Shown here: positions 47,110 through 55,741 of the stretch, one piece after another
Numbering within the stretch: the first letter of the stretch is position 1
How the letters are laid out: each line of letters starts with the position of its first letter
Origin: Maribacter aquimaris
Lineage (GTDB): Bacteria > Bacteroidota > Bacteroidia > Flavobacteriales > Flavobacteriaceae
DNA length: 64,000 nt
NCBI RefSeq assembly: GCF_014596745.1
Contig: NZ_JABTCF010000009.1
Span: 139,646 to 203,645, forward strand
Direction of reading: 5' to 3'
The notes under the pieces: model-generated
Seen by the model: only the letters and a program-made list of their open reading frames with translations
What the model was told of the DNA's origin: nothing
The model's database searches: none
Translations under genes and position numbers: made by a program

Positions 47110-48432
47110 TTATTTTTGGGCCCCTACCAACTCTTCAGGTTCCCCGTAAAGGTCAAAATCGGCAGCATCGGTAATTTTTATCAATGCAAATTCCCCCTGC
47201 TTCAAATAGAATTTAGCGGCATCAATCAGCACCTCATTATCCACATCCGGCGAATCGAACTCGGTTCTACCCACAAAATAATTACCCTCTTTACGATCGA
47301 TGATACATCGAAACGTTTTTCCTATTTTCCCCTGATTCAACTCCCAAGAGATTTGGGATTGGATTTCCATGATTTCATTGGCTCGTTCCTGCTTTACCTC
47401 TTCAGGAACATCATCAACTAAATTATAGGCATGGGTATTTTCCTCATGGCTATAGGTAAAACAACCCAAACGTTCAAAACGCATTGCTGTGACCCACGAT
47501 TTCAATGTTTGGAAATCTTCCTCAGTTTCTCCAGGATAGCCTACGATCAAGGTTGTTCTAATCGCCATATTTGGGACATACTTCCTGAAATCCGCTATAA
47601 GTTTTGTGGTTTTCTTTTGGGTCGTACCACGTCGCATACTTTTTAAAAGTCGATCGGAAATATGCTGTAAGGGTATATCCAAATAATTGCAAATCTTAGG
47701 CTCGTTGTTCATGACATCCAACACATCCATCGGAAAACCAGTTGGAAAAGCATAATGCAGACGAATCCATTCAATACCCTCCACTTTTACCAATTCTTGC
47801 AGTAGCTCTGCCAGATTTCGTTTTTTATAGAGGTCCAACCCATAATAGGTAAGGTCCTGGGCAATCAATATCAATTCCTTCACCCCTTTGGCCGCCAATT
47901 TTTGGGATTCGGTAACCAATGCTTCAATAGGCGTACTCTTGTGCTTTCCACGCATTAAAGGAATGGCACAAAAGGAACAAGGTCTATCGCACCCTTCGGC
48001 AATTTTCAAATACGCATAATTCTTTGGGGTGGTGGTCATTCTTTCCCCTATCAATTCATGCTTATAATCCGCCTCTAAGGCCTTTAACAGACTAGGCAAC
48101 TCACTAGTTCCGAAATAGGCATCCACATCAGGGATTTCCTTTTGAAGGTCGGGCTTATAGCGCTCACTCAAACAACCGGTTACAAATACCTTATCAACCT
48201 CACCCGCCTCTTTCTTTTCAACATATTCCAAAATGGTATTTACACTTTCCTCCTTGGCATTGTCAATAAATCCACAGGTATTGATGACCACGATATTCCC
48301 CTCTTCCTCATGAACCACATCCTTATCGTTGGCCCGTAATTGTCCCATGAGTACTTCTGAATCGTAGACATTCTTAGAGCAACCTAAGGTTACTACGTTG
48401 ATTTTGTTTTTCTTAAGTGATTTTGTTCGCAT
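47110..48432 (-). CDS. rimO: Ribosomal protein S12 methylthiotransferase RimO
   Basis: A 440-residue radical SAM enzyme that methylthiolates Asp of ribosomal protein S12. The N-terminal UPF0004 domain has VTLGCSKNVYDSEVLMG and VINTCGFIDNAKEESV. The radical SAM cluster is CDRPCSFCAIPLMRGKH (CxxxCxxC). TRAM-like residues close the protein. The NxYDSE and LMRG stretches separate RimO from MiaB. Confidence 0.97.
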   Translation of the reverse strand: MRTKSLKKNKINVVTLGCSKNVYDSEVLMGQLRANDKDVVHEEEGNIVVINTCGFIDNAKEESVNTILEYVEKKEAGEVDKVFVTGCLSERYKPDLQKEIPDVDAYFGTSELPSLLKALEADYKHELIGERMTTTPKNYAYLKIAEGCDRPCSFCAIPLMRGKHKSTPIEALVTESQKLAAKGVKELILIAQDLTYYGLDLYKKRNLAELLQELVKVEGIEWIRLHYAFPTGFPMDVLDVMNNEPKICNYLDIPLQHISDRLLKSMRRGTTQKKTTKLIADFRKYVPNMAIRTTLIVGYPGETEEDFQTLKSWVTAMRFERLGCFTYSHEENTHAYNLVDDVPEEVKQERANEIMEIQSQISWELNQGKIGKTFRCIIDRKEGNYFVGRTEFDSPDVDNEVLIDAAKFYLKQGEFALIKITDAADFDLYGEPEELVGAQK

Positions 48433-48449
48433 AACTTTCTAATGGGGTG

Positions 48450-48457
48450 CAAAAGTA
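48450..48457 (-). promoter_or_regulatory. Putative -7 box of rimO (TACTTTTG)
   Basis: TACTTTTG on the minus strand, 17 bases before the rimO start, fits TAnnTTTG. The -33 region shows no clear TTTG. Confidence 0.4.
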
Positions 48458-48556
48458 CAACTTGACATAGGAACTATTGTGATTAAACACGAATTCTTAA
48501 CTTTTTTCGTTAAACCTTATATCCATTTAATTATCAAAACAAAAATTGGACGTAAC

Positions 48557-49654
48557 ATGAAACCCTTAGTATTCACATTTCTTTCCTTCTTTTTTCTCCT
48601 TGTTATTGGTTGCAGCAGCGATTCGGACAATGATGTGAATGAACCCCCCGCACCCACTGGAATGTATTTTCCATCCTTACAGGGCGACGTTTGGGAAACG
48701 GTGACTACAGCCCAATTAAATTGGAAAACCGAAAATGAACAGGATTTGACCAATTACCTCGAAGCAACCAACACCAAAGGTTTTATCATTCTTAAAAACG
48801 GAAGGATTGTTATGGAAAAATACTTCAATGGCCATAACCAAGATACGGAATGGACCTGGTATTCAGTAGCTAAAAGCCTGACAGCAACCTTTGTGGGTAT
48901 CGCGCAAGATGAGGGACTATTGGATATCAACAACAAAACGTCGGATTATCTAGGTGAGGACTGGAGCAAATTAAGTATTGAAAAACAGGAATTGATAACT
49001 GTGAGGCATCACTTAACCATGACAACAGGACTCATTCCGCATTTAGGCGATTATGTACCATGGGTTTGTAATTTGCCAATCTGTCTTGATTATACTGCTG
49101 ATGCCGGCACTAGCTGGGCGTACCACCAAGGGGCTTTTATGCTGCTACAGGACATGATTACAGAAAGCACTGGTGTTACATTCCAAGAATATTGCAAGAC
49201 CAGGGTTACGGATAAAATTGGAATGGAAGGCCAATGGACAAGTAATTTAGGACTGAATATCTACAATAGTAATACGCGAAGTATGGCCAGATTTGGACTT
49301 TTAATGCTGAATGAGGGCATTTGGGACGGCACCACTATTGTCAGTAAATCCTATTTTGATGAGATGACCAACACCTCACAGGACATTAATAAATCTTACG
49401 GTTATCTATGGTGGTTAAATGGCAAGGAATCTTATGTCGGCACCACCTCCACGACCGTCAACTCAGGCCCTTTGGTCCCTAACGCCCCAGATGATATGTT
49501 TGCCGCCCTAGGTGCCAATGACCAGAAAATTTATGTTGTTCCCAGTAAAGATTTAGTAATCGTTCGTTGTGGGGATAGTGCCGGGGAAATGCAGTTGGGA
49601 CCCTCTAGTTTTGACAATGCCTTATGGGAAAAGATCAATGCAGTGATAAACTAG
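48557..49654 (+). CDS. Serine hydrolase lipoprotein of the beta-lactamase-like family
   Basis: A 365-residue lipoprotein (lipobox VIGC followed by SSDSDND). The beta-lactamase/class C fold is marked by SVAKSLTATFVGIA, where SxxK contains the nucleophile Ser, RHHLTMTTGL, and a YHQG stretch in the place of the usual YxN motif. The end has YGYLWWLNG and YVVPSKDLVIVRCGD. It is more likely an esterase or peptidase than a resistance enzyme. The ATG at 48557 is preferred because the signal peptide begins there (KPLVFTFLSFFFLLVIGC); the longer frame adds a second hydrophobic stretch. Confidence 0.87.
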   Translation: MKPLVFTFLSFFFLLVIGCSSDSDNDVNEPPAPTGMYFPSLQGDVWETVTTAQLNWKTENEQDLTNYLEATNTKGFIILKNGRIVMEKYFNGHNQDTEWTWYSVAKSLTATFVGIAQDEGLLDINNKTSDYLGEDWSKLSIEKQELITVRHHLTMTTGLIPHLGDYVPWVCNLPICLDYTADAGTSWAYHQGAFMLLQDMITESTGVTFQEYCKTRVTDKIGMEGQWTSNLGLNIYNSNTRSMARFGLLMLNEGIWDGTTIVSKSYFDEMTNTSQDINKSYGYLWWLNGKESYVGTTSTTVNSGPLVPNAPDDMFAALGANDQKIYVVPSKDLVIVRCGDSAGEMQLGPSSFDNALWEKINAVIN

Positions 49655-49849
49655 GACTAAATCGTATTCAAAGGTTTTCTATAAGGCACAAGGAAAATGG
49701 TCTACTTAGCTTCCAAATGCATTCCCTAAAGGCCGGATTGGATTACAGGAATCACATCCCGAAGATTCGCAATCCCGAACGATTTGCTTGGACCCTCCAT
49801 TCTATCGGAGCCTATCAGCGGCGGACAATCGAGGGCACCCCTTTAATCC

Positions 49850-50806
49850 TTAGATATTAAAAAAAGAATCTACAAACTCGTATTTATTGAACACCTGAAG
49901 ATCTTCAATACCTTCACCCACCCCAATGTATTTGACAGGAATCTGGAATTGATCGGAAATACCGATTACCACTCCCCCTTTGGCTGTTCCGTCCAATTTG
50001 GTAACCGCCAAGGAGGTAACCTCAGTCGCCTTTGTGAATTGTTTCGCCTGTTCAAAGGCATTCTGACCGGTTGAACCGTCCAACACCAACAAAACATCAT
50101 GTGGAGTATCCTTGACCACCTTTTGCATGACACGTTTTACCTTGGTAAGTTCATTCATTAGGTTCACTTTATTGTGCAATCGACCGGCAGTATCGATAAT
50201 CACAACATCGGCATCCTGTGTCACAGCTGAACTCAAGGTATCGAAAGCCACGGAAGCGGGGTCACTACCCATCTTTTGTTTCACAATAGGCACATCTACC
50301 CGATCCGCCCAAACCTGCAATTGATCGATGGCTGCAGCCCTAAAGGTATCGGCCGCACCCAACACTACTTTGAGTCCTTGTTTTTTAAATTGATAGGCCA
50401 ATTTACCAATGGTAGTGGTCTTACCCACACCATTAACACCTACCACCATAATCACATACGGTCTTTTATCCTTGGGTATACTATATTCGGTTTCCTCACC
50501 CACATGGGTCTCTGAAAGCAAACCGGCGATTTCTTCCCGCAGGATTTTATTCAACTCATCAGTACCCATATACTTATCCTTCGCTACGCGTGCCTCGATA
50601 CGATCAATGATTTTCAATGTGGTATCAACACCAACATCCGAAGAAACCAAGACCTCTTCGAGATTGTCCAATACATCATCATCGACCTTGGACTTTCCGG
50701 CAACGGCCTTGCTCAATTTTGAAAAAAAAGTTGTTTTGGTTTTCTCCAATCCTTTATCCAAGGACTCTTTTTTCTGCGAGGAAAATATCTTTTTAAATAA
50801 ACTCAT
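49850..50806 (-). CDS. ftsY: Signal recognition particle receptor FtsY
   Basis: A 318-residue SRP GTPase. The NG domain has G1 GVNGVGKTTTIGKLAYQF, the insertion-box stretch GAADTFRAAAIDQLQVWADR, G3 DTAGRLHNK and G4 TKLDGTAKGG. The N-terminal A domain is very short and basic-acidic (KIFSSQKKESLDKGLEKTK), as in other FtsY of this phylum. It docks ribosome-SRP complexes at the inner membrane. Confidence 0.97.
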   Translation of the reverse strand: MSLFKKIFSSQKKESLDKGLEKTKTTFFSKLSKAVAGKSKVDDDVLDNLEEVLVSSDVGVDTTLKIIDRIEARVAKDKYMGTDELNKILREEIAGLLSETHVGEETEYSIPKDKRPYVIMVVGVNGVGKTTTIGKLAYQFKKQGLKVVLGAADTFRAAAIDQLQVWADRVDVPIVKQKMGSDPASVAFDTLSSAVTQDADVVIIDTAGRLHNKVNLMNELTKVKRVMQKVVKDTPHDVLLVLDGSTGQNAFEQAKQFTKATEVTSLAVTKLDGTAKGGVVIGISDQFQIPVKYIGVGEGIEDLQVFNKYEFVDSFFNI

Positions 50807-50826
50807 AATACCTGAACAATTTTCGC

Positions 50827-50834
50827 CAAAGATA
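50827..50834 (-). promoter_or_regulatory. Putative -7 box of ftsY (TATCTTTG)
   Basis: TATCTTTG on the minus strand, 20 bases before the ftsY start and directly downstream of the terminator that ends the rpmB operon. It suggests that ftsY has its own promoter. The -33 position falls in the terminator stem. Confidence 0.4.
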
Positions 50835-50842
50835 TAAAATAA

Positions 50843-50872
50843 AAAAGCTCCTTTCTTTCAAAAGGAGCTTTT
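50843..50872 (-). terminator. Terminator of the rpmB-rpmG-DUF4295 operon
   Basis: AAAAGCTCCTTT (50843-50854) and AAAGGAGCTTTT (50861-50872) pair exactly over a six-base loop. On the minus strand it is followed by a T-rich tail (TTTTATTTTATA). It lies 22 bases after the DUF4295 stop. Confidence 0.8.
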
Positions 50873-50894
50873 ACAAATTGATTGAATCAATTCC

Positions 50895-51047
50895 CTATTT
50901 TTTTGCAAACCATTCGTTGACAACTTCTGGCGCCATAACGGACTCTTGAAATGTGTAAGCCCCACTTTTTGGAGACCTAACCATCTTTATTGCCTTGGTT
51001 AATCTTTTTGAACTTGTTTGTAAACTTGCTACCGTCTTCTTTGCCAT
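50895..51047 (-). CDS. DUF4295 family ribosome-associated-locus protein
   Basis: A 50-residue basic protein: starts AKKTVASLQTSSKRLTKAIK, then VRSPKSGAYTFQESVMAPEVV and ends NEWFAKK. DUF4295 proteins are found in Bacteroidota next to rpmG and rpmB, as here, and are thought to be small ribosome-linked proteins; this role is inference from position and charge. The reading frame was read by hand on the minus strand from ATG (51047) to TAG (50895). Confidence 0.85.
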   Translation of the reverse strand: MAKKTVASLQTSSKRLTKAIKMVRSPKSGAYTFQESVMAPEVVNEWFAKK

Positions 51048-51093
51048 GACCTTATGGTTTATTTGACACTTCCACTAACGTGGTAATGTCTTA

Positions 51094-51276
51094 TTACTTA
51101 ATTTCTTTATGAACAGTCATTTTCTTAAGGATTGGATTAAATTTCTTTATTTCCATCCTTTCAGGAGTGTTCTTTTTGTTTTTCGTGGTAATATACCTAG
51201 AAGTCCCTGGTTGTCCAGAATTTTTATGCTCTGTACATTCCAATATAACTTGAACCCTATTTCCTTTTTTTGCCAT
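51094..51276 (-). CDS. rpmG: 50S ribosomal protein L33
   Basis: A 60-residue protein beginning [17 protein letters not shown] and containing [22 protein letters not shown], the standard L33 pattern. It lacks the paired CxxC zinc motifs, so it is the zinc-independent form. It lies between rpmB and DUF4295 in the usual order. Confidence 0.97.
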   Translation of the reverse strand: MAKKGNRVQVILECTEHKNSGQPGTSRYITTKNKKNTPERMEIKKFNPILKKMTVHKEIK

Positions 51277-51296
51277 TGTAATCTATCTTTTTAGGA

Positions 51297-51533
51297 TTAT
51301 TTTACGAACCCTTGTGCTTTAGCTTCTTTTAAAACAGCAGAAATTCCTTTCTTGTTAATGCTTTTCAACGCTTTGGCAGAAACCTTTAGCGTAACCCAAC
51401 GATCTTCCTCAGGAATATAAAAGCGCTTTTTAGAAAGATTCACATTAAATCTTCTTCTTGTCTTATTGATAGAAAACGACACGTTGTTTCCAAACATCGC
51501 CCTCTTTCCCGTAATTTCACAAACTTTTGACAT
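51297..51533 (-). CDS. rpmB: 50S ribosomal protein L28
   Basis: A 78-residue protein beginning SKVCEITGKRAMFGNNVSFS and containing NKTRRRFNVNLSKKRFY and VTLKVSAKALKSINKKG. It is a standard L28 and the first gene of the rpmB-rpmG-DUF4295 operon. Confidence 0.98.
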   Translation of the reverse strand: MSKVCEITGKRAMFGNNVSFSINKTRRRFNVNLSKKRFYIPEEDRWVTLKVSAKALKSINKKGISAVLKEAKAQGFVK

Positions 51534-51563
51534 TGAGCCTAATTTTTCATTTTAAACAGGCTG

Positions 51564-51596
51564 CAAATTTATATCATTTTTATGTGATGGACAAAA
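51564..51596 (-). promoter_or_regulatory. Bacteroidota-type promoter of rpmB
   Basis: On the minus strand TTTTG (51592-51596), 20 bases, then TAAATTTG (51564-51571). This is a good match to the -33 and -7 elements. It ends 30 bases before the rpmB ATG. Confidence 0.65.
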
Positions 51597-51603
51597 TTCT
51601 TGT

Positions 51604-52851
51604 TCAGATTTTTGCAATTTCTTTTTGAAGCAACTCAAAAGCCTTGTTTACAGCCTTTTGGACAATCCTTTCGCGTTGATTTCCAAACACGAATTTATCA
51701 ACAATCACCTCTTTTGGCGTGGCAATCGCAATATACACCGTTCCAATCTCTGCATCCGAATCCCCTTTTGTTGGTCCTGCATTTCCTGTGGTAGCCACCG
51801 AAAAATCGGTTTTCAATAAGGATTTTACATTCAAGGCCATTGCTTTTGCCACCTCTGCACTGACCACCGAATACGCTTCGATCAATGCTTTTGGCACCTG
51901 AAGTACATTGATTTTAGTTTCAGTTGCATAACTTACAACCGTCCCTTTATAATAAGCCGAAGCACCGGATAAAGCCGTAATACGTTCCGCTATTTTTCCG
52001 CCGGTACAACTTTCGGCCGTAGCCAAGGTCATTTTTTTAGCCGTGAACAATTTTGCTACCAATTCCTCCAAGGTTTCCTCATCTTCGGTACCGAAGATTA
52101 TATCACCGATCAACAGTTGCAACTTTTTGATTTGATCCTCTACGGCGTTTACCAAAGTTTGCCTGTCTTCCCCTTTCGCACTTAAACGCAACCTGACTTT
52201 CCCTAAATTGGGCAAATAGGCCAACTTGATAAAAGAAGGAAGGTTATCTTCCCAATCTTCGATTTTCTCAGCTAAGGCACTTTCGCCCATACCATAAGTA
52301 ACCAGTGTCCTATGAAGGATATAAGGTCTATTGAAATCCTTGATTATCTTCGGTATCACCTTTTCGATCATGAGTCGCTTCATCTCAAAGGGTACACCCG
52401 GAAGTGACACAAATGCAACTCCGTCAGATTGCATCCACATACCGGGGGCGGTGCCATTGGCATTATGCAACACGGTCGCTTTCGAAGGCACCAAGGCCTG
52501 TTGTCGATTGATTTCTGTGATGGGCTTTGACGTGAAGCTGGCGAACAATTCCTTTACCTGCCGAAGAACAGCATCGTTTTGAACCAGTGTATCATTGAAA
52601 AACTCACAAAAAGTATTTTTGGTAATATCATCCTTGGTGGGTCCCAACCCTCCTGTGACAATTACGATTTGCGCCCTTGCCTTGGCTTCGGCCAGCGCAT
52701 TTAGAATATGCTCCCTATTATCCTGTACAGAGGTAATCTGATAAACCGATACCCCTATTTTATTGAGCTCCTTGGCAATAAACGCAGAATTTGTATCAAC
52801 AATCTGACCGATAAGGATCTCATCTCCGATGGTGATGATTTCAGCAAACAT
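51604..52851 (-). CDS. cinA: CinA family protein (nicotinamide-nucleotide amidohydrolase/competence-damage protein)
   Basis: A 415-residue two-domain protein. The N-terminal MoCF-like domain has [21 protein letters not shown] and [14 protein letters not shown]. The C-terminal CinA/PncC domain has [29 protein letters not shown] and [14 protein letters not shown], with the catalytic Ser in the AESCTGG motif. It deamidates nicotinamide mononucleotide and may hydrolyse ADP-ribose. The start overlaps the stop of the Hpt gene by one base. Confidence 0.95.
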   Translation of the reverse strand: MFAEIITIGDEILIGQIVDTNSAFIAKELNKIGVSVYQITSVQDNREHILNALAEAKARAQIVIVTGGLGPTKDDITKNTFCEFFNDTLVQNDAVLRQVKELFASFTSKPITEINRQQALVPSKATVLHNANGTAPGMWMQSDGVAFVSLPGVPFEMKRLMIEKVIPKIIKDFNRPYILHRTLVTYGMGESALAEKIEDWEDNLPSFIKLAYLPNLGKVRLRLSAKGEDRQTLVNAVEDQIKKLQLLIGDIIFGTEDEETLEELVAKLFTAKKMTLATAESCTGGKIAERITALSGASAYYKGTVVSYATETKINVLQVPKALIEAYSVVSAEVAKAMALNVKSLLKTDFSVATTGNAGPTKGDSDAEIGTVYIAIATPKEVIVDKFVFGNQRERIVQKAVNKAFELLQKEIAKI

Positions 52852-53189
52852 TACAGACCAAAATCGTTTTTCAACTCGGAAACCACTTGATGGATATCCT
52901 TTTTCAACAAAGGAAACACCTCCCGTATTTCAATAATATTCGCAGCGTTTTTTCCCAAGGTTTCTATTTGAAGTGCAACAGCCCGTGTTTGTTCCATTCC
53001 CAAAAGATCTACATTGGGCTTTATTTTATGGGCCAATTGATACACCTGTTGATGGTCTTGCTCCTCTAAGGCTGTCTCTAACCCTTCAAGATCTTGGGGT
53101 ACTTCTTCCAGAAAGACTGATATCACAGAATTGATGAAATCCTCATCACCTTCAGCCATTTCATTTAATTTATCAAGATTGTATATCAT
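52851..53189 (-). CDS. Hpt (histidine phosphotransfer) domain protein
   Basis: A 112-residue four-helix phosphotransfer protein with His54 in [15 protein letters not shown], the Hpt site (AHxxKxxxxxxG). It has no kinase or receiver of its own, so it is a free-standing relay protein. The genes on both sides overlap it by one base (CinA and the FAH hydrolase), implying co-transcription. The partner kinase is elsewhere. Confidence 0.88.
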   Translation of the reverse strand: MIYNLDKLNEMAEGDEDFINSVISVFLEEVPQDLEGLETALEEQDHQQVYQLAHKIKPNVDLLGMEQTRAVALQIETLGKNAANIIEIREVFPLLKKDIHQVVSELKNDFGL

Positions 53190-53800
53190 TATTTTATTTT
53201 TAAAGAAAAAAGTTCTTGTCCTTCCAACTTGCCCGAAAGGTAATCATTTGCAGCTATTTGACCAACACCGGCAGGTGTACCCGTAAATAAAACATCACCC
53301 TTTTTCAAAGTAAAGAAGGTAGACACATAGGCAATGAGCTCATCGATCTTCCAAAGCATCAAGTTGGTATTACCGTTTTGCACAACTTGTCCGTTCTGCT
53401 CCAACGTAAAACCCAAGTCGTTCAAATCCTTGAAATCACCTTTCGGCAACCACGTACCAATAACCGCTGAACCATCGAAACCTTTGGCCTTTTCCCATGG
53501 CAACCCTTTTTGTTTTAATTGGGATTGAAGGTCCCTTGCGGTAAAATCGATACCCAACCCGACCTCATCATAATATTTATGGGCAAATTTCGCATCGATA
53601 TGCTTACCAACCTTACATATCTTGACCAAGACCTCCACCTCATAATGCACATTATCTGTGAAATCGGGAATATAGAAATCCTGCTCTTTGGGCAAAACAG
53701 CCGAATCCGGTTTTATAAAAATCACTGGATCCTTTGGACGCTCATTCGCCAATTCCTCGATATGGGCAGCATAATTCCTTCCTATGCAAACAATCTTCAT
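53189..53800 (-). CDS. Fumarylacetoacetate hydrolase family protein
   Basis: A 203-residue FAH-fold enzyme. The N-terminus KIVCIGRNYAAHIEEL, then PVIFIKPDSAVL, VHYEVEVLVKI (metal-binding E-x-E), GLGIDFTARDLQ, KGFDGSAVIG, and GDVLFTGTPAGVG are the standard acylpyruvase/FAH motifs. Likely a dicarbonyl or acylpyruvate hydrolase. It overlaps the Hpt gene by one base. Confidence 0.92.
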   Translation of the reverse strand: MKIVCIGRNYAAHIEELANERPKDPVIFIKPDSAVLPKEQDFYIPDFTDNVHYEVEVLVKICKVGKHIDAKFAHKYYDEVGLGIDFTARDLQSQLKQKGLPWEKAKGFDGSAVIGTWLPKGDFKDLNDLGFTLEQNGQVVQNGNTNLMLWKIDELIAYVSTFFTLKKGDVLFTGTPAGVGQIAANDYLSGKLEGQELFSLKIK

Positions 53801-53807
53801 TTCAATC

Positions 53808-54722
53808 TTATTCTTTAATTAATTTTACACTTATAGCCGGAATCAGGTTTTGCGTATTATCCTTTGACTTCACCTTAAAATCGGTCCATTCCCCCATACC
53901 ATATACCATGGCCTTGAAATTCTGGTTCTTATTATAGACGGCACCAAAGGTAGGGGCAAATCGATCTTCCTCTATTTTCTTTTTTGTAATGGGATGCTCA
54001 ACGGTGTTCCTATACCAATTGTACGGTACGAACAACCATTCCACCCCGACATATATTCCTGATTTCGGAATTTTCAGATTGAGGGACCTCAGGTCTATGG
54101 AAACAAAATCCTCTTCAACATTCGACTCCAGCACCATACTTTTTCTCAGAATATCCCTTCCGGGTTTTTTGGTCTCCAGATCAACATCATAGACCCGCAA
54201 CCGAAATTTAGCAGTAGGTCTCTTGAATCGATTATTCTTTTGAAAGAAGACGGTCACCTTTTCCAAATATTTTTGTTGCGCCCCAATATTCGGAAAATAA
54301 AGCGCCAAAACCCAAGGGGTGGAAGAAGATGAGAAACCACTGGTAAGACTATAACTACTGATTGGATTGAGAACATCGGAATTACCCATTGAATGGGATA
54401 CCACTACCTCGTCCAACTCATAGGATTCCGCTACCATCCCAAAGCGCTTGACCTTGAAAATGTTCTTGGCCAATACAATGGTATCTTTGTAACCTAATGA
54501 AGAAATATGCACTTGTTTCTCTAAAAAGGACGTGGGCAAATCTATAAAAAAATGCCCTTTTTCATCTGTAGAGGTCCCCTTCAATGTGTTTAAGAAACTT
54601 AGGTTCACAAAAGGAATGGGCTCTTTGGTTTTGTTATCAAAAACATGACCTTCAAAAAGAACTTCCTGACCCCTTGAACTTAAGGCAAACAGAAGAAAAA
54701 TCAGAAAAACAGTGAATTTCAT
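53808..54722 (-). CDS. Exported carboxypeptidase-regulatory-like protein
   Basis: A 304-residue exported protein. After a signal peptide (VFLIFLLFALSSRG) a CarboxypepD_reg-like beta-sandwich follows: EVLFEGHVFDNKTKEPIPFVNLSFLN, KGTSTDEKGHFFIDLP, VHISSLGYKDTIV. The rest is beta-rich, and its role is unknown. It sits between the FAH gene (7-base gap) and the exonuclease gene (no gap), so it is part of the same minus-strand run. Confidence 0.8.
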   Translation of the reverse strand: MKFTVFLIFLLFALSSRGQEVLFEGHVFDNKTKEPIPFVNLSFLNTLKGTSTDEKGHFFIDLPTSFLEKQVHISSLGYKDTIVLAKNIFKVKRFGMVAESYELDEVVVSHSMGNSDVLNPISSYSLTSGFSSSSTPWVLALYFPNIGAQQKYLEKVTVFFQKNNRFKRPTAKFRLRVYDVDLETKKPGRDILRKSMVLESNVEEDFVSIDLRSLNLKIPKSGIYVGVEWLFVPYNWYRNTVEHPITKKKIEEDRFAPTFGAVYNKNQNFKAMVYGMGEWTDFKVKSKDNTQNLIPAISVKLIKE

Positions 54723-55499
54723 TTAATTCAACTTATTGTTCAATCTACTCAATTTGATTTGCATCAGAACTTTTTTAGTGTACAACGGAAAATCGGCATT
54801 CAATATCCATCCAAAATAACCAGGTTCCTTATCCAAGACCTCTAAAACCTTTTTTCCCTTATGCTTACCAAAGGCGAACACTTCCTCATCTTCCTCATCC
54901 AATGCGATGAACCCTGCAAAATCCACCGTTTTTTTATGGGTCGAGAATTCGGCCAATTTTTTGACATTATTCTCTAGCTCGGGGTATCTATCCAACTGGG
55001 ACAACAGCACTTCATAAGTAGCCAAAGTATCGGCCTCCGCACTATGTGCATCGGTCAAATCCTTTTCACAATAAAACTTATAGGCAGCCTCCAAGGTCCT
55101 TTTTTCCATTTTATGGAAGATGGTCTGTACATCCACTGAGACCATGTTCTTCATATCAAAATCAACCTCAGCCCTAAGCATTTCCTCTGCCAGCAAGGGT
55201 ATATCGAAACGATTGGAATTAAAACCACCCAAGTCACAATCCTTGATTATATTGTAAACCTCCTTGGACAATTCCTTAAAAGTAGGTTCGTTGGCCACTT
55301 TTTCATTTGAAATTCCGTGGATTGCAACAACCTCTTCAGGGATTTCCATTTCAGGATTCACCAACCAGGTCTTGCTTTCCTTATTACCATTGGGATATAC
55401 TTTTAAAATGGATATCTCTACGATCCGATCATGGGCTACATTGGTTCCTGTGGTCTCCAGATCAAAAAAGCAAATCGGTCTTGTCAATTTTAACTCCAT
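54723..55499 (-). CDS. DnaQ-like 3'-5' exonuclease
   Basis: A 258-residue DEDD exonuclease. ExoI is FDLETTG (residues 12-18) with Asp and Glu, ExoII is GFNSNRFDIPLL, and ExoIII is DAHSAEADTLATYEVL with the catalytic His and Asp. The C-terminal extension has EEVFAFGKHKGKKVLEVLDKEPGYFGWIL, the DUF3820-like module. It resembles the epsilon subunit of DNA polymerase III but is probably a repair or degradation exonuclease. The start is fixed by a TATCTTTG box 17 bases upstream. Confidence 0.9.
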   Translation of the reverse strand: MELKLTRPICFFDLETTGTNVAHDRIVEISILKVYPNGNKESKTWLVNPEMEIPEEVVAIHGISNEKVANEPTFKELSKEVYNIIKDCDLGGFNSNRFDIPLLAEEMLRAEVDFDMKNMVSVDVQTIFHKMEKRTLEAAYKFYCEKDLTDAHSAEADTLATYEVLLSQLDRYPELENNVKKLAEFSTHKKTVDFAGFIALDEEDEEVFAFGKHKGKKVLEVLDKEPGYFGWILNADFPLYTKKVLMQIKLSRLNNKLN

Positions 55500-55516
55500 A
55501 CTTCATAAAATTTAAA

Positions 55517-55524
55517 CAAAGATA
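55517..55524 (-). promoter_or_regulatory. Putative -7 box of the exonuclease gene (TATCTTTG)
   Basis: TATCTTTG on the minus strand, 17 bases before the ATG, fits TAnnTTTG. The -33 region is not clear. This would head the run of five genes down to cinA. Confidence 0.4.
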
Positions 55525-55741
55525 AGTCTTAGAAAACTTTAACCGAATGAATATACCACTTAATTACACCCTGTTTTGGAAGTGGAATTGGTACTCCGGA
55601 AAAAGAATACAACCGACGACCATGTATTGACTATGGGGAGTGCCAACACAAATCCATAAGAATGGGCACACTGATTTTATCCATAGGAAACACCTATGAT
55701 ACCATTCCTATTTATCGGCTAAATTTCAACAATATGCAATC

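Noticed and set aside
49624-49860. 78-codon frame at the serine-hydrolase 3' end
   Set aside because: It starts inside the serine-hydrolase gene in another frame and ends in the ftsY 3' end. It reads as non-coding filler.
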